From IMG/VR virus record IMGVR_UViG_3300046007_000402, positions 1-20,260 of that record: a DNA stretch of 20,260 nt, one strand, 5' to 3'. This DNA comes from a virus. The notes under the pieces were generated by a model. The model ran no database searches and was not told the DNA's origin. It was given only the letters and a program-made list of their open reading frames with translations. Within the stretch, counting starts at the first letter, position 1. Every line of letters starts with the position of its first letter. Both the position numbers and the translations under genes were made by a program. Below, in pieces: positions 12,024 through 19,728 of the stretch.

Positions 12024-12932
12024 TTACGCCCCGGGAGAACCGAAGATACCCAGCGGATCAGAGAATCCGAATGAGTAACGCTCACGAGCCTTGTAACGGA
12101 CGTTACCGGTGTCGAAGTCGCCGTCCATCGATGTAGACATCGGCATACGAACGAAGTGCTTCAGACCGTTAGGAACGTCTGTCGTCAAGAACCATGCGTT
12201 GTTATCCGTCAAGAAGTGGTTAACAGCGTAGCCCTCAGGGATAGAACCATTGTTCTTCAGAGCGTTGATGTCGTTGTCAGCCGTTGCGACACGAAGTTCG
12301 GTCTCAAGCAGGCGGGTTGCAACGAACATCAGGCTGGGAGGAACAATCAACTTACGTGGCTTTGCAGCAATCAGCAGACCACGCTCGTCCGTCCATGCGG
12401 CGATCTGAATGACAGCCGCCTCAAGGGAGGTCTCATTCAGGTCAGCAGGGGTGGAAGGCTCGTTGCTGTTGTAGCCACCAGACACGAGAGGATGCAGAGT
12501 TGAGAACAATTCAACCCCATCACCGCCCGGATAGGCAGAGTTGAAGCCATTGTTCAGAACGTTTGCAGCCTTAACTTGCTTGGTGTAAGCCATAGCACGG
12601 GCCAAAGCCTTGGTGTACCGAGCGCTGAGTGAGTCATAGAGGTTGTCCTCAATTGCCTCTTCAGTCAGGGAAAACCCTAATGCAATGGTTTCGTGCTGAT
12701 AGCGAGCAGTCCATGCCTCTTGAGCGTTGTCATAAGCGATGGCAGAGCCTTCGTTTTTGACCGGCGCAGCGGAGAAGCCAGACAGTTTTGTTTCCTCTTC
12801 AAACGAACGCTCAGAGGTCTCGGTGTCGAAAATCTCTTTATGCTCTTCGCCGTATTTGTTGTACTCAAGACCAAATAGAGCGTTAAGTCCGGGGAGAAGT
12901 TCTTTTAGTAGTTGGGCACGAGAGATAGCCAT
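12024..12932 (-). CDS. Major capsid protein (Mu gpT-like, HK97 fold)
   Basis: The 302-aa product forms the capsid shell. It matches Mu gpT-type major head subunits in layout as I recall them. The N-terminus is LLKELLPGLNALFGLEYNKY (9-28), then TSERSFEEETKLSGFSAAPV (38-57), EAWTARYQHETIALGFSLTE with EEAIEDNLYDSL. Next come RYTKALARAMAYTKQVKAAN, STLHPLVSGG, DERGLLIAAKPRKLIVPPSL, and RVATADNDINALKN. The end is NVRYKARERYSFGFSDPLGI. AGGAAGG precedes the ATG by 9 bases. It follows a cement-like gene, scaffold, co-chaperonin and portal, the usual order. The sequence has no separate protease domain, and no N-terminal delta-like extension of 100 residues is seen. It closes with a strong terminator. 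Confidence 0.92.
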   Translation of the reverse strand: MAISRAQLLKELLPGLNALFGLEYNKYGEEHKEIFDTETSERSFEEETKLSGFSAAPVKNEGSAIAYDNAQEAWTARYQHETIALGFSLTEEAIEDNLYDSLSARYTKALARAMAYTKQVKAANVLNNGFNSAYPGGDGVELFSTLHPLVSGGYNSNEPSTPADLNETSLEAAVIQIAAWTDERGLLIAAKPRKLIVPPSLMFVATRLLETELRVATADNDINALKNNGSIPEGYAVNHFLTDNNAWFLTTDVPNGLKHFVRMPMSTSMDGDFDTGNVRYKARERYSFGFSDPLGIFGSPGA

Positions 12933-12935
12933 TTT

Positions 12936-13544
12936 TTAAGCCCTTCCTGTAGCGTTTTCATACAGAGAAATGCCGAAGTTGAATCGGACAATAACCTCTG
13001 TGTAAGAACCGGCAAAACCGGCGATAGCGGTCTCAGGAACAACGTCCACAACACGGATTGGCAGAGTTGAGTCTGTGTCAGTCACGTTGAGGACAGCATT
13101 CTGAGAGTTTCCATTAGTTGTCGATCCAGCATTCTGAACCAAAGACGTGTTCTTTCCAACAGCGGCTCGGGTCAAGAAACCAATCGTGGTATTTTGTCCA
13201 GAAACGACAGCGACCTTGTATAACTGGTCAGGATCGTCCTGTACGTATGCTTGAATACCAGCAACGTTGATCGCACCGGGGTAATACTGTTTAAACACCG
13301 GCTGAGACGTGTTGGGATCAACATAAGTACATCCAAGGAAAATACCAATTGTGGTGGCAGTAGCCGTGGTCGAGACCTTTGTCGCATTACCGTCTGTGTT
13401 CAACGTTACTACGTCGCCAAAGAAAATGGCGGTAGTTTCGTTTTGCCCAACCGGAATTAGACGGGTCTGACCTGCGTATACCTGACCACCCAGCAGGTTC
13501 ACGGGAACCATGCCATAAGGGGCTGATACAGTAGGATAAGCCAT
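12936..13544 (-). CDS. Putative capsid cement / decoration protein
   Basis: The 202-aa product sits just before the major capsid gene (3 bases apart) and has a beta-rich sequence. It starts AYPTVSAPYGMVPVNLLGGQ (residues 2-21), then FFGDVVTLNTDGNATKVSTT, TIGIFLGCTYVDPN, QYYPGAINVAGIQAYVQDDP, DQLYKVAVVSGQ, and a late EVIVRFNFGISLYENATGR. I recall this family as a conserved structural partner of Mu-type capsids in uncultured phages. AAAGGAG precedes the ATG. Adjacent to the capsid gene it probably binds the outer shell and stabilises it. That role is inferred from position and fold-like composition, not from a named homolog. Confidence 0.75.
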   Translation of the reverse strand: MAYPTVSAPYGMVPVNLLGGQVYAGQTRLIPVGQNETTAIFFGDVVTLNTDGNATKVSTTATATTIGIFLGCTYVDPNTSQPVFKQYYPGAINVAGIQAYVQDDPDQLYKVAVVSGQNTTIGFLTRAAVGKNTSLVQNAGSTTNGNSQNAVLNVTDTDSTLPIRVVDVVPETAIAGFAGSYTEVIVRFNFGISLYENATGRA

Positions 13545-13556
13545 TTAAAACTCCTT

Positions 13557-13991
13557 TTAGTCCCGCCTACCTCTAGTAGTGGTCGATTTACGCTCACTAA
13601 ATAGGGGCATACGAGGATCGTTTTCTTTCATCAGATTGGCATCTACAGCATCCGTCTGAGCATCGGTCTGCTTACGGAACCAATCGTTCCGCTGCCCAAC
13701 CATATCAGTCGGTGTTTTGGAGAGCACCAATCCACCTATTTCGACAAGGCCAGAGGTCTTGCCTGAGTGCTGGAGTTCGGGGTGGTCTTCTCGTCTGATA
13801 GGAACCCATCCCTCTTCCTGCTTTGACACCATATTTCGGTCATCCATTTGGCCCAGAATTGACTTCCGAATCCAACGGTAAGACATACCTTCCTCCCGGT
13901 TAGGGGTTGGAAGCAACGAAGGAGGTGACCAAGTCTTCTTTCGTTCTGTATTTGAGCGTGTCTCTAAATCACGGGGTGTACGATCAGCCAT
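13557..13991 (-). CDS. Conserved phage hypothetical protein in the capsid unit
   Basis: The 144-aa product is hydrophilic and helical. It begins ADRTPRDLETRSNTERKKTW, includes a SPPSLLPTPNREEGMSYRWI segment (residues 22-41), then EGWVPIRREDHPELQHSGKT, VEIGGLVLSKTPTDMVGQRN, and a basic C-terminus KSTTTRGRRD. I recall this as a conserved protein between scaffold and capsid genes of related phages, without known function. The ATG lies within the scaffold stop region (8-base overlap, ATGGCTGA), preceded by AAAGGAG. It may be a head-assembly factor or minor capsid protein. No metal or nucleotide motif is visible. Confidence 0.72.
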   Translation of the reverse strand: MADRTPRDLETRSNTERKKTWSPPSLLPTPNREEGMSYRWIRKSILGQMDDRNMVSKQEEGWVPIRREDHPELQHSGKTSGLVEIGGLVLSKTPTDMVGQRNDWFRKQTDAQTDAVDANLMKENDPRMPLFSERKSTTTRGRRD

Positions 13992-14850
13992 TGCTTATCT
14001 CCTTTGCGACCTGTTCGGCGTATTTCTCTAGAGGAACCCCAAGACGCTTTGCAATTGCGACTTGAGTCTTTGTCAGGGTGATCTTTTTAGATCCCGATGC
14101 GCTTCTAGAGGCAGGAGCAACAACGTTTGAGGCAGGTTTATTTACCCTGAATTTATGCGGGAAGTTCTCCCGAATGCGAGCATCTACTTGCTCGAAGTAT
14201 GCGTCAGATCCTGCGACGTATCCTGACTTGACGAGTTCGTCATGGATACCAAAGGCAGCACCTCTCATTACCGGGTCGCTCTCAAACCATTCGTTTTGAG
14301 AAACCCACTGACGGGTGCGATCATCAGGGACAACCCTCGGTATTTGCTGTTCTACCTCATATCTTTCCGTTTGTAAAGGGGCTGGACGATAATTTTCTAC
14401 CTCCCGCTTTTCTACAACGATTTCAGACATTTTCCTTTGGGCGGCAACCAACTTCTCTGAGTCCCCTGCCTCGTAGGCTTCTTTGTATTCCCGCTCGGCT
14501 TGGGAGAGCATGGCCTCGTTTTTGGCCTTGCTGGTCTCCACCAAATACTTTTCGCCCCGGGCAAGCCGTTCCTGTAACTCTTGATTCTTTTGGGCTATAG
14601 ACTTTGCGTAGGCAATAGCCTCTTGCTGTTCCCGCAAAGCCTGATCTTTGACCCGACGCTCGTCGTGGTAAGCACGGCGCAGATCCTTAATTCTCTTTTG
14701 GACGTTTTCCGAATATTGGGAAATCTCGTCATCGGAGACATCGACTTCACCCTTAGGAGTTTTCCCTCGGTCTTCTACTGGGGTATCGTCAATAATCTCT
14801 ATCTCTGGCGCTTCTACTTCTATTTCCATCTGCTGTTGTTCTTCAGCCAT
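13984..14850 (-). CDS. Scaffolding protein
   Basis: The 288-aa product has an acidic N-terminus (EEQQQMEIEVEAPEIEIIDD). Its long central coiled coil runs about residues 45-155 (VQKRIKDLRRAYHDERRVKD … LQERLARGEKYLVETSKAKN … YKEAYEAGDSEKLVAAQRKM). The C-terminus is basic (SRSASGSKKITLTKTQVAIA … LEKYAEQVAKEISNG). An acidic start, a long helical middle and a basic C-terminal helix are typical of capsid scaffolds, whose C-terminus binds the coat. It lies between the co-chaperonin gene and the capsid gene. TAAGGAG precedes the ATG. No protease motif is seen. The identification rests on layout and position. Confidence 0.85.
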   Translation of the reverse strand: MAEEQQQMEIEVEAPEIEIIDDTPVEDRGKTPKGEVDVSDDEISQYSENVQKRIKDLRRAYHDERRVKDQALREQQEAIAYAKSIAQKNQELQERLARGEKYLVETSKAKNEAMLSQAEREYKEAYEAGDSEKLVAAQRKMSEIVVEKREVENYRPAPLQTERYEVEQQIPRVVPDDRTRQWVSQNEWFESDPVMRGAAFGIHDELVKSGYVAGSDAYFEQVDARIRENFPHKFRVNKPASNVVAPASRSASGSKKITLTKTQVAIAKRLGVPLEKYAEQVAKEISNG

Positions 14851-14860
14851 TTCTTACTCC

Positions 14861-15217
14861 TTAAATGCGGGTAACTACCCGTGGATCGGCAACGACGGCC
14901 TCAACTGTGTCGTCATTGATTAGGCGAAACTCTTGGTCTCCCTCGGGGGTTGAGACCTTAAAACGAGTTCCGGAATATGCCCTCATCATGATGAAGTCCC
15001 CCTCTTGGCACCAAGGCCCGTCTGGGAATTTGTCTTCATCTTTAAAGGCGAGCGACCCCATCTTTACTACCAAACCTATGATGGAAGCCGTTTCCTCCTT
15101 CTTTCTTGAGTCCTCTGGCAGGACAATTTGAGTTCCCTTGAAAGTCTCATCTTTTTTAGGGATGGCAATCAGGATTTTGTAGCCCTTTGGTTCAGGCAGT
15201 TTAAACGTATCAGTCAT
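14861..15217 (-). CDS. groES: GroES-like co-chaperonin
   Basis: The 118-aa product is a Cpn10 (GroES-type) co-chaperonin. KGYKILIAIPKKDETFKGTQ starts the barrel. The mobile-loop part has I31-V32-L33, the same IVL tripeptide that binds GroEL in bacterial GroES. After the loop come ASIIGLVVKMG, then GDFIMMRAYSGTRFKV and EFRLINDDTVEAVV, which fit the closing strands of Cpn10. It is longer than GroES (about 97 residues), with an extra segment around SLAFKDEDKFPDGPWCQ. It overlaps the preceding 56-aa gene by 8 bases. Like T4 gp31 it probably replaces host GroES to fold capsid protein, here encoded close by. A GTTTAAAC site lies in the TFKL codons. Confidence 0.88.
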   Translation of the reverse strand: MTDTFKLPEPKGYKILIAIPKKDETFKGTQIVLPEDSRKKEETASIIGLVVKMGSLAFKDEDKFPDGPWCQEGDFIMMRAYSGTRFKVSTPEGDQEFRLINDDTVEAVVADPRVVTRI

Positions 15218-15380
15218 CTGGCAAATCCTCTAATAGTCTTACGACTCTTTGTAGTCCACGTATCTCCCCTACCGTCTCCTTATAGGTAAGGAAGTCCTCA
15301 ACAGGGTTGAAGGCCAACCGCTCCTTCAACGCCTCTTGTTCTTTCTTAATCTCACTGACCAGATATTCTCTTAGCCCCAA
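15210..15380 (-). CDS. Small charged helical protein between portal and co-chaperonin
   Basis: This 56-aa frame was found by hand. The TTG start (15378-15380) has AGGAG 6 bases upstream and lies within the end of the portal gene (29-base overlap). The stop (15210-15212) overlaps the co-chaperonin start by 8 bases. The product is GLREYLVSEIKKEQEALKER then LAFNPVEDFLTYKETVGEIR, then GLQRVVRLLEDLPDD. It is amphipathic and helical throughout, with no Gly/Pro breaks apart from NPVEDF. No family is recognised by name, though I recall similar short proteins after large portal genes. It may be a head-assembly partner. Confidence 0.8.
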   Translation of the reverse strand: MGLREYLVSEIKKEQEALKERLAFNPVEDFLTYKETVGEIRGLQRVVRLLEDLPDD

Positions 15381-17739
15381 TTCTTTCTCCTATTTTTGCT
15401 CCTTCAATCTCTTCTTTTATTGAAGTCTCTGCTGCCTTGGCTCCAATCTGGGCACCGGCAATCTGTTCTTGAGACTCAATCCGCATACGCTCCCGCTCGT
15501 CCCGAAGCATGATGTCTCTTTCTTTGAGAGTTGCATCGACCTGATCCTTGATTGCCTTGCGCTGAGCATCGGCTTCTTTGATGGCGAGTTCTCTTTGTTG
15601 CATCTGCACAACCGGGTCTTGCTGAAGTGCTTGTGCCTGCTGGGCTTGGGCCTCTGCCTGATCCTTTTGGAGCAGTTTGTCGCTTGCCGCCGCAACCGCA
15701 CGGGAGAGTTCGACCTCGATGTCCTCTGGGAGGTGCTCGTCCTCTGGGGGAAGGGGAACACCAAGCATTTTCTCAATCTCAACCCGGTACTGGAAGGCAA
15801 CGTGCTCGGCAATGTGAGCCATTAATGCCCCCTGTATTGCGCTAGCGTTGGGGCTTTGACCAATAATCTTCTGAATCTTGGGATCTTGGGCGGCATTAGT
15901 ATGAACCCTAATATGTGCCTCGTGATCCTGATAAAGGAAGGCTTTTACTGGCTTTCCGGTCATGACAGCCATGTTTTCCGAGATTGGATCTTCCGGTTTT
16001 TGGTCTTCCTCAATCGGAATAATCTTTTGAACGTTCTTAATTCCCAGAACTTCCAGCATTTGCCGGTGGAGTTGTGGCAGATCGTAGATATTCGGGGCTG
16101 ATGAGGCCAGTTGCAGGGCGGCTTGGTACTGAACAACCCGTTGTGCCATCGTCGAGGCGTTCGGATCGGACACGGGGATGATCTCCACCATGTCGTAATC
16201 CGATTGTTTTGCCCGTTGCGGGGCGTTTTCTACCTCGTAATCATAGATTTCCGGAGTGTAGTCCTTAACAATGCCTGCAATGAGTTTAAACTCGTGCTTC
16301 ATTGCCGAGTGAACCCGGGCCTGAACAGCGCTCATGACCTTTAGGGTGCGCTCAAGGATTGCAAGAGTCGTGCCAACCGGGGCTTGGTTGGACATATCCC
16401 CAACCTTTAGGTCTGCCACGGAGGCAAACTTGCGCCCTTCGGTCACGATTGTGTTCAATAACTCGTACAGGGTACGGCTAGGTTCCTTATAGGGGAGGGG
16501 AACAATCGAATCCTTGATTGTCATACCCGTTACATCGACATCTCGCCACTCGCCCGGAGCGATAGGGGTGTCGTCTCCCTTTACACGTAGGTCTTTGGAC
16601 TTAAACCCTCCGGGTAGGTTTGAAAGAGTACCTGCGTCAACGAGTTGTCGAAGGATAGATGTCGCACTTTTTGCAAAGCCGCCGACCAAGTGAATAAGCC
16701 CAAAGCCGTAGAACCCAAATCCGGGGATGTAGACATAGTGCGTGAAGTGCATCCGCTTCTCACGCAGGGGGTCATCCTCCAGATAGTTCCTTCGGATCGC
16801 CAAAATCTCGCCCGAAGAGTCCATTGTGATTACATAAGGTAGCGCAATCTCATCCGGGTCTTCATATCCGGGTAGATCGTAGTCCAAATGGACTTCATAA
16901 ATCAGGTAGCGGTCATCATCAATGACGTTTACACCGATTTCTTCGTCCTTTTTCTTTTCAATTTCGGTAGTATTTCTATCTGGTGCCGGTAATTCGATGT
17001 CCCGGTAGAACCCAGCAACCTGAAGTTTTCGCAACTGGTTAGGGTTTTTACGCATACGATGCGTAATTCTGGGGGTGGAGAATAAATCAGACGCACCATA
17101 AGGCACAATTACGTCCTCAGCCGGTATAAACACTGCGACTTGACGACCCATCGTCGGGTCAAAGTAGACCTTTTTGAAGGCCGAACCCGAGATTGGCAGG
17201 TTCCATAGCAGTCTTTCATGCTCACTTCTGTACTCAACCATCTTTTCGGTGAGTTCATAGTTCATGTCATCCTGAACCCGGGCGGCTGCTTCTTCCTTAT
17301 CCCGGGTGATTTTTCCGATAATCTTGGTCTTGACCGGCCCAGATGCTGGGAAGGTCTCAAGGATCGTCTCTGCTTGGAACTTGACTACTGATTCTGAGAG
17401 GATTGGGTGGTAGACACCGCAGGCCCCATCCCAAGGCTCAGTCCTTTCCTCGATGTTTAAACCGAGCAGGTCTATGCCCTCTTTGTAGGTTCTTTCCCAC
17501 TCCTTGCGGGAATTGATGTCCGTCTTGATTAAATCTAGGATTTCTTCCGATATGGCCTGAAGGTCTCCCTCGTTCATTTCTTCTGCGAGGTTGGCATCAA
17601 AGCCGGTTTCTTTAATCTCTATCTCGACGGCAGGCTCTTCGCCTTCTTCCTTTTCAATATCGATCTCAATCTCGATGCCCTCTTGCTCAGGGGAGAACTG
17701 TGTCAGTCCCTGCGGCGCTTGGTACAGTGATTTTTCCAT
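15352..17739 (-). CDS. Portal protein
   Basis: The 795-aa product forms the dodecameric entry pore at one capsid vertex. It has an acidic N-terminal arm (EIEIDIEKEEGEEPAVEIEI) and the segment EPWDGACGVYHPILSESVVK (about residues 103-122). QAETILETFPASGPVKTKII follows, a pattern I recognise from large podovirus portals. The middle has FKKVYFDPTMGRQVAVFIPA, then THYVYIPGFGFYGFGLIHLV and NLPGGFKSKDLRVKGDDTPI. The last ~140 residues are Gln/Glu/Lys/Ala-rich coiled coil (QAEAQAQQAQALQQDPVVQM, KERDIMLRDERERMRIESQE). ATG at 17737-17739 has AGGG 8 bases upstream; a TTG two codons earlier is less likely. It directly follows the terminase. The long barrel-like C-terminus suits a P22-type portal. Confidence 0.88.
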   Translation of the reverse strand: MEKSLYQAPQGLTQFSPEQEGIEIEIDIEKEEGEEPAVEIEIKETGFDANLAEEMNEGDLQAISEEILDLIKTDINSRKEWERTYKEGIDLLGLNIEERTEPWDGACGVYHPILSESVVKFQAETILETFPASGPVKTKIIGKITRDKEEAAARVQDDMNYELTEKMVEYRSEHERLLWNLPISGSAFKKVYFDPTMGRQVAVFIPAEDVIVPYGASDLFSTPRITHRMRKNPNQLRKLQVAGFYRDIELPAPDRNTTEIEKKKDEEIGVNVIDDDRYLIYEVHLDYDLPGYEDPDEIALPYVITMDSSGEILAIRRNYLEDDPLREKRMHFTHYVYIPGFGFYGFGLIHLVGGFAKSATSILRQLVDAGTLSNLPGGFKSKDLRVKGDDTPIAPGEWRDVDVTGMTIKDSIVPLPYKEPSRTLYELLNTIVTEGRKFASVADLKVGDMSNQAPVGTTLAILERTLKVMSAVQARVHSAMKHEFKLIAGIVKDYTPEIYDYEVENAPQRAKQSDYDMVEIIPVSDPNASTMAQRVVQYQAALQLASSAPNIYDLPQLHRQMLEVLGIKNVQKIIPIEEDQKPEDPISENMAVMTGKPVKAFLYQDHEAHIRVHTNAAQDPKIQKIIGQSPNASAIQGALMAHIAEHVAFQYRVEIEKMLGVPLPPEDEHLPEDIEVELSRAVAAASDKLLQKDQAEAQAQQAQALQQDPVVQMQQRELAIKEADAQRKAIKDQVDATLKERDIMLRDERERMRIESQEQIAGAQIGAKAAETSIKEEIEGAKIGERIGAKRISGQ

Positions 17740-17751
17740 TATCAAATCCCT

Positions 17752-19248
17752 TTAGTAATATGCCGCTTTTCGGGGCACAAACATCTTGTCTTCCTCATCT
17801 GAGGACAATTGAATAAATCCACCCTGACGAAACCTCAACAAAGCCTGACTTGTACTGTCAACTAGGTCGTCATGGTCTCCGTTCGGAAAGGAAGCCATCT
17901 CCTCAACCAATTCATCAGCCCATTTCTTTTCAGGTCTCCACACCATTCCGGATGCAAAAAGATCTGATATAGCGTTTACACGGGCTATCTTATCCGAGCC
18001 TTTGCTTGGTGTGTACTCCGAGATCGGAATTCCCATCCTTCTTAATTCATAAATCAAAGGTGCCCCTGCTGCCTTTTTCTCAACAATCAGGGTGTCAGGG
18101 TTCCAGTCCTTCCACATTTCGTAGGCTTGCTTTTTGAGTTCGGGGAACTCAAGCCTTTCTTTGTAAGCATCCAAAACAATAATATTTGCAACCTCGACCC
18201 CATCTACCTCTCGGTAGAAAACACCCCAAGTCGTGCAGGCCGAGTAGTCAGACCGGTTGTTTTTCTCAAAAGCGGTATCCCAAGACTGAATGATGTAGTC
18301 CACCTGTGGGGGTCTGTCCCCGTCCCATATCTCCCACATATCCCGCTTGATGATTGCGCCTTCTTCCGAGGTTGGGTTTTGCTGGTACTGGGCTTCCCAT
18401 TTCCCCACCGGAAGTTCAGCCTTGATGGCTTCTAGTTCTTCTTGCTTCCAGAACTCAGGCCACAGGGGTTTGTTGGAGGGCAAGAGTGCAGGGAGTTCTA
18501 TGACTTCCCATTCGTCAAGTTCTTTCTTGGCGGCAGTGCTCAAAATTTGACCAGTTAAGTCCTTCTTAGACCATCGGGTCATCACAATGACAATACTTCC
18601 CCCCGGCTGGAGACGCTGACGAGGGCCTGAGTTGTACCACTCAAAGACCCGCTCATAGACCTGAGGGTTGCCCTGCATGGCTTCTTGCTCTGAATGGGGG
18701 TCATCAATAATCAGGACATCGGCACCTTTACCGGTTACCGCACCGCCTACACCGATAGCGAAGTAGTCGCCTCCTTTGTGCGTATTCCATCGTCCAGCGG
18801 CTTTGGAGTCGGCAGATAACTTGGTTGGGAATATCTCCTGATACTCGGGGGTATTTACTAGGTTTCTTACCTTACGTCCAAAACCTACCGCAAGTTCGGC
18901 AGTGTGTGCCGTCTGGATAATCTTCTTTTCGGGGTATAGACCTAGGAACCATGACGGGAACAGATAGGAAGCAAACTCAGACTTGGTGTGCCGGGGCGGC
19001 ATATTGATGATCAGTCTCTTAAGTTCTCCCCTAGCCACCCGCTCAAATGCTTCTGCCATGATGGTGTGATGTTTTCCGGGGATAAAGGCCGACCACATCT
19101 GCCGCACGAACGGCATGAAGTGCAACTTACACCGCTCCCGCTTATCCACCTGAAGCAGGGTATTGATCTTTTCAACCTCAGGAGAACCCTCGGGTAAGGT
19201 ATCTAACAGGGTCAGATACTTCTTAATTTCGTCCCGGGTAAGAATCAC
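17752..19248 (-). CDS. terL: Terminase large subunit (packaging ATPase-nuclease)
   Basis: The 498-aa product drives DNA into the capsid. The ATPase has a deviant Walker A (M83-PPRHTKS-90), Walker B VLIIDD (178-183, D182/D183), and coupling motif IVMTRW (221-226). The RNase-H-like nuclease has S322-W-D324-TAF, then TLIVEKKAAG with E390, and the last acid pair in GDHDDLVD (457-464). These are the three acidic positions of a phage terminase nuclease. It starts at GTG (19246-19248), overlapping the preceding stop by 4 bases (GTGA), so translation is coupled to the LexA-type gene. All catalytic residues look intact. Confidence 0.95.
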   Translation of the reverse strand: MILTRDEIKKYLTLLDTLPEGSPEVEKINTLLQVDKRERCKLHFMPFVRQMWSAFIPGKHHTIMAEAFERVARGELKRLIINMPPRHTKSEFASYLFPSWFLGLYPEKKIIQTAHTAELAVGFGRKVRNLVNTPEYQEIFPTKLSADSKAAGRWNTHKGGDYFAIGVGGAVTGKGADVLIIDDPHSEQEAMQGNPQVYERVFEWYNSGPRQRLQPGGSIVIVMTRWSKKDLTGQILSTAAKKELDEWEVIELPALLPSNKPLWPEFWKQEELEAIKAELPVGKWEAQYQQNPTSEEGAIIKRDMWEIWDGDRPPQVDYIIQSWDTAFEKNNRSDYSACTTWGVFYREVDGVEVANIIVLDAYKERLEFPELKKQAYEMWKDWNPDTLIVEKKAAGAPLIYELRRMGIPISEYTPSKGSDKIARVNAISDLFASGMVWRPEKKWADELVEEMASFPNGDHDDLVDSTSQALLRFRQGGFIQLSSDEEDKMFVPRKAAYY

Positions 19249-19490
19249 AGGCTAACAGCCTCCTGTACCGAACGATCCATAACCTTCAGTGTTCGTGCTT
19301 GTGTTGGCTTTAACCTTAGGTACCCGTTCTTCCTTAGGTCATGGATGATCCTATGGATGTTTGACCGACTCTTCATATTCAGTCCGGTAGCGATATCCTG
19401 CATGGATGGGGCGTGACCCTTCATATCCCAGTAGGTCTTAATAAACTCCAGAACCAACTTCTGTCTCTCAGTCATTTCGCTTCGCTCCAT
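19245..19490 (-). CDS. LexA-type winged-helix DNA-binding protein
   Basis: The 81-aa product matches the N-terminal DNA-binding domain of LexA (helix-turn-helix of the winged type): MTERQKLVLEFIKTYWDMKG (6-25), then HAPSMQDIATGLNMKSRSNI (26-45), HRIIHDLRKNGYLRLKPTQA (46-65), RTLKVMD. In LexA this is followed by a peptidase domain, which is absent here, so it cannot self-cleave. It sits just upstream of and overlapping the terminase start. ATG at 19488-19490 has AGGGA 7 bases upstream; a second ATG at 19475 is possible. The ribosome site lies inside a short hairpin. Likely a late-gene regulator or terminase-associated DNA binder; the target is unknown. Confidence 0.85.
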   Translation of the reverse strand: MERSEMTERQKLVLEFIKTYWDMKGHAPSMQDIATGLNMKSRSNIHRIIHDLRKNGYLRLKPTQARTLKVMDRSVQEAVSL

Positions 19491-19495
19491 GATAC

Positions 19496-19508
19496 GTCCC
19501 TGCGGGAC
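19496..19508 (-). promoter_or_regulatory. Hairpin covering the ribosome site of the LexA-type gene
   Basis: On the minus strand GTCCC-GCA-GGGAC is a perfect 5-bp stem with a 3-base loop. The right arm contains AGGGA, the ribosome site of the LexA-type gene. It lies between two genes, so formation could reduce translation. A 5-bp GC stem is short and may be chance. Confidence 0.45.
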
Positions 19509-19511
19509 TTC

Positions 19512-19688
19512 TCATTGTTGTTCTCTTCCAGCCATCTCTCTGGATGCCCATGCCTGAATCAATCCAGCCGCTTCCTTGGCTTCTAGTGCCAAGTGATAGA
19601 TCTTCTGTGGGTCATTGGTGCTAGCAGACACCTTCTGTACCTCGTTGGATAAACGGATCAAGTCCGATATGTACTGTCCTAAGTTCAC
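19512..19688 (-). CDS. Small helical protein upstream of terminase
   Basis: The 58-aa product is called from GTG at 19686-19688, which has AGAGG 5 bases upstream. A start at 19739 would lie between the -35 and -10 of a promoter candidate, so it is not preferred. The product is MNLGQYISDLIRLSNEVQKV, then SASTNDPQKIYHLALEAKEA, then AGLIQAWASREMAGREQQ. It is helical and has no recognised family. It is the first gene after the long non-coding stretch and precedes the LexA-type gene by 21 bases. It may be a packaging or regulatory accessory. Confidence 0.68.
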   Translation of the reverse strand: MNLGQYISDLIRLSNEVQKVSASTNDPQKIYHLALEAKEAAGLIQAWASREMAGREQQ

Positions 19689-19728
19689 GCTTACCTCTTT
19701 TGTTTCACGGAATGTTTCACGGCAAGCA

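Noticed and set aside
523-15825. Plus-strand open frames, such as 523-813, 981-1304, 7215-7646, 12156-12503 and 15469-15825
   Set aside because: They lie opposite well-supported minus-strand genes, lack ribosome sites and have shadow-like composition (for example runs of Pro opposite Gly).
6418-17462. TTTAAAC inside genes as a -1 slippery site (T TTA AAC in three genes)
   Set aside because: The genes read straight through with no truncated partner frame or stimulatory structure; the heptamer is only part of the GTTTAAAC octamer.
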